Shown here one piece after another: positions 45,890-47,628 of a DNA stretch of 47,628 bases. This DNA is from FEN-1219 sp035548835. GTDB lineage: Bacteria; Pseudomonadota; Gammaproteobacteria; Steroidobacterales; Rariloculaceae. The DNA lies in NCBI GenBank assembly GCA_035548835.1, contig DASZSB010000027.1, positions 1 to 47,628 of the forward strand, read 5' to 3'. The translations under genes were made by a program, and so were the position numbers. How positions within the stretch are numbered: position 1 is the first letter of the stretch; the number at the start of each line of letters is the position of its first letter. The notes below the pieces were generated by a model. The model saw nothing but the letters and a program-made list of their open reading frames with translations, was not told where the DNA came from and ran no database searches.

Positions 45890-47533
45890 ATGAAAGGTCT
45901 CGTTCCAGTGTGGCTGGTGGTGAGTCTCGTGCTCGCCGGCTGTGGCGGCCGGGAAGAGCCGCCACCGGAGGCGCCCGAGGCGCAGATCGGTGGACCGAGC
46001 GGCACCGAGCTGGCCGAGACTCAGATTCTGCACCTCGGCAACGGCGCGGAGATCCAGTCCCTCGACCCGCATCGCGGCGAGGAAGTGCAGGGCGCGAACG
46101 TCACGCGCGATCTCTACGAAGGCCTCGTCAGCGAAGCGCCGAACGGCGACCTCGTGCCGGGCGCGGCCGAAAGCTGGACCGTCAGCGCCGACGGCCGCGT
46201 CTACACGTTCAAGCTGCGCAGCAATGGTCGCTGGTCTAATGGCGATCCCGTCACGGCCGAGGATTTCGTGTTCGGCATGCGGCGTGCGGTCGATCCGACC
46301 ACGCACTCGATCTATACGTTCATCCTGACGCCGATCCTGAATGCGGACGCTGTCGCGTCCGGCAAGCTGCCGCCGAGCGAGCTCGGCGTCCGGGCGCTGG
46401 ACCCGCTGACGTTCGAGATCACGCTGGCGAACCCGACGCCGTATTTCCTGGGTCTGCTGACACACGCGATGACATTTCCCGTGCACCGCGCGAGCCTCGA
46501 GCAGTACGGGGAGCAGTTCACGCGGCCGGGCAACCTCGTGACGAACGGTCCGTTCGAGCTCGCCGACTGGGTCGTGCAGTCGCACATCAGGCTCGTGCGC
46601 AACCACTACTACTGGGACGACGCCAACGTGCGCCTCGAGGAGGTCTGGTTCTATCCGACAGAGGACCAGACGGCGGAGCTGCAGCGCTACCGCGCGGGCG
46701 AGCTGGACTGGACGGAGATCGTCCCCGCATCGCAGCTGAAATGGGTGCGGCAGAATCTGCCGAACGAGCTCGTGATCGCCCCGTATCTCGCGAGCTACTT
46801 CTACGGCTTCAACAACACGAAGCCGCCGTTCAAGGGCAACGCGAATCTGCGCCGTGCGCTGAGTCTCGCCATCAACCGCCAGATCATCGCGGACCAAGTG
46901 CTCGGCGCGGGGCAGATCCCCGCTTTCGGCTGGGTGCCGCCCGTGGCGAACTACACGAGCCAGCAGATGCCGGAAGCGAGCTGGACACAGGAGGAGCGCG
47001 AAGCCGAGGCCAAACGTCTGTACGCCGCGGCGGGCTACTCGGCCGAGAATCCGCTCCGCACCGAGATCCTCTACAACACCCAGGAGAACCACCGGCGCAT
47101 CGCGCTCGCGATCGCCGCCATGTGGAAGCAGGTGCTCGGGGTTCAGACCAAGATCACGAACCAGGAGTGGAAGGTCTTCATCGACACGCGCAACCGGCAG
47201 CAGGAGACGCAGGTCTACCGACACGCCTGGGTCGGCGACTACAACGATGCGTTCACGTTCGCGGAGCTCTGGCGTTCGACGTCCGGTCAGAACGACATCG
47301 GTTACAGGAACCCGGAGTACGATCGGCTCGTGACCGCGGCGCAGTCGGAGCTCGATCTCGTCAAGCGAGCCGGGATGCTGGAGGAGGCCGAGCGCGTGCT
47401 GCTGGCCGACATGCCGCTGATTCCGCTCTACTACTATGTGACGTCGCGGCTCATCAAGCCGTGGGTGAAGGGTTACGCGCCGAACATCATGGACCATCAT
47501 CACCACAAGTATTTCTACCTGCTCAAGCACTAG
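45890..47533 (+). CDS. oppA: Oligopeptide ABC transporter substrate-binding lipoprotein (OppA-like)
   Basis: A 547-residue SBP family 5 protein. A short signal sequence ends in the lipobox LAGC, so C18 should be lipidated and the protein tethered in the periplasm. Binding-protein motifs include SLDPHRGEEVQGANVTRDLYEGL, WSNGDPVTAEDFVFGMRRAVDP, FNNTKPPFKGNANLRRALSLAINR and the C-terminal PLIPLYYYV. I chose the ATG at 45890 because the signal peptide then has normal length; an ATG at 45869 would add seven residues. A permease gene begins 9 nt after the stop. Confidence 0.95.
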   Translation: MKGLVPVWLVVSLVLAGCGGREEPPPEAPEAQIGGPSGTELAETQILHLGNGAEIQSLDPHRGEEVQGANVTRDLYEGLVSEAPNGDLVPGAAESWTVSADGRVYTFKLRSNGRWSNGDPVTAEDFVFGMRRAVDPTTHSIYTFILTPILNADAVASGKLPPSELGVRALDPLTFEITLANPTPYFLGLLTHAMTFPVHRASLEQYGEQFTRPGNLVTNGPFELADWVVQSHIRLVRNHYYWDDANVRLEEVWFYPTEDQTAELQRYRAGELDWTEIVPASQLKWVRQNLPNELVIAPYLASYFYGFNNTKPPFKGNANLRRALSLAINRQIIADQVLGAGQIPAFGWVPPVANYTSQQMPEASWTQEEREAEAKRLYAAAGYSAENPLRTEILYNTQENHRRIALAIAAMWKQVLGVQTKITNQEWKVFIDTRNRQQETQVYRHAWVGDYNDAFTFAELWRSTSGQNDIGYRNPEYDRLVTAAQSELDLVKRAGMLEEAERVLLADMPLIPLYYYVTSRLIKPWVKGYAPNIMDHHHHKYFYLLKH

Positions 47534-47542
47534 GTTGCCGCC

Positions 47543-47628
47543 GTGCTTCGATACTCATTGCGGCGGGTGCTCGGTGCGATCCCGACGCTGCTGATCCTGG
47601 TCGCCGTCGCGTTCTTCATGATCCGCAT
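47543..47628 (+). CDS. oppB: Oligopeptide ABC transporter permease (OppB-like), start only
   Basis: The first 28 codons from a GTG at 47543 encode LRYSLRRVLGAIPTLLILVAVAFFMIR, the characteristic first membrane helix of OppB/DppB permeases. The gene continues past the window edge. It follows oppA by 9 nt and belongs to the same importer operon. Confidence 0.85.
   Translation, partial: MLRYSLRRVLGAIPTLLILVAVAFFMIR

Overview
The window is chromosomal DNA from a high-GC gammaproteobacterium that I cannot place below class. The block gyrB-recF-dnaN-dnaA facing rpmH-rnpA-yidC-mnmE is the classic replication-origin neighbourhood. The rhodanese-grxC-secB-gpsA cluster and the glnA-DUF4124-ntrB-ntrC cluster are also typical gammaproteobacterial arrangements. 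Three features are unusual for the class: a dimeric-type glycyl-tRNA synthetase, a class 1B-like dihydroorotate dehydrogenase, and an lpxA followed by a GnnA-like oxidoreductase. Coding density is very high, and many neighbouring genes overlap by 4 nt (ATGA or GTGA).

Layout. 1-8.5 kb (minus strand): the start of an envC-like gene, then kdpFABC with the kdpD/kdpE sensor-regulator pair, preceded by an extra 30-residue membrane peptide coupled to kdpF. 8.6-12.7 kb: a TorF-type outer-membrane protein, an orphan SecF with a large internal deletion, and a CorA-like transporter. 12.1-16.3 kb: a NarL/LuxR-type two-component system divergent from a TonB-dependent receptor. 16.4-19.2 kb: rhodanese-grxC-secB-gpsA, with trmL convergent on it. 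19.2-21.9 kb: pyrD, lpxA and a Gfo/Idh/MocA oxidoreductase. 22-26.5 kb (minus): glnA-DUF4124-ntrB-ntrC. Upstream of glnA lie a recognisable sigma-54 promoter and two NtrC-type sites 32 bp apart. 26.9-29.7 kb: glyS, gmhB and a PlsC-type acyltransferase. 29.8-39.7 kb: the origin region. 39.8-43.9 kb (minus): a degenerate GGDEF protein and a tightly overlapping hydrolase/ABC ATPase/ABC permease operon. 43.9 kb to the end: mnmG, then an oligopeptide-type ABC importer that runs off the window.

Functionally the region joins replication and translation housekeeping with potassium uptake (Kdp), nitrogen control (NtrBC-glnA), envelope biogenesis (lpxA, gmhB, plsC, yidC, secB) and nutrient uptake. I found no IS element, prophage, CRISPR array, tRNA or rRNA. 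The features most worth a second look are the two genes without a usual start codon (gpsA and ntrB), the internally deleted secF, the extra Kdp leader peptide, the E. coli-like geometry of the glnA enhancer, and a possibly leaderless mnmG. I see no convincing wholly new multi-gene system.
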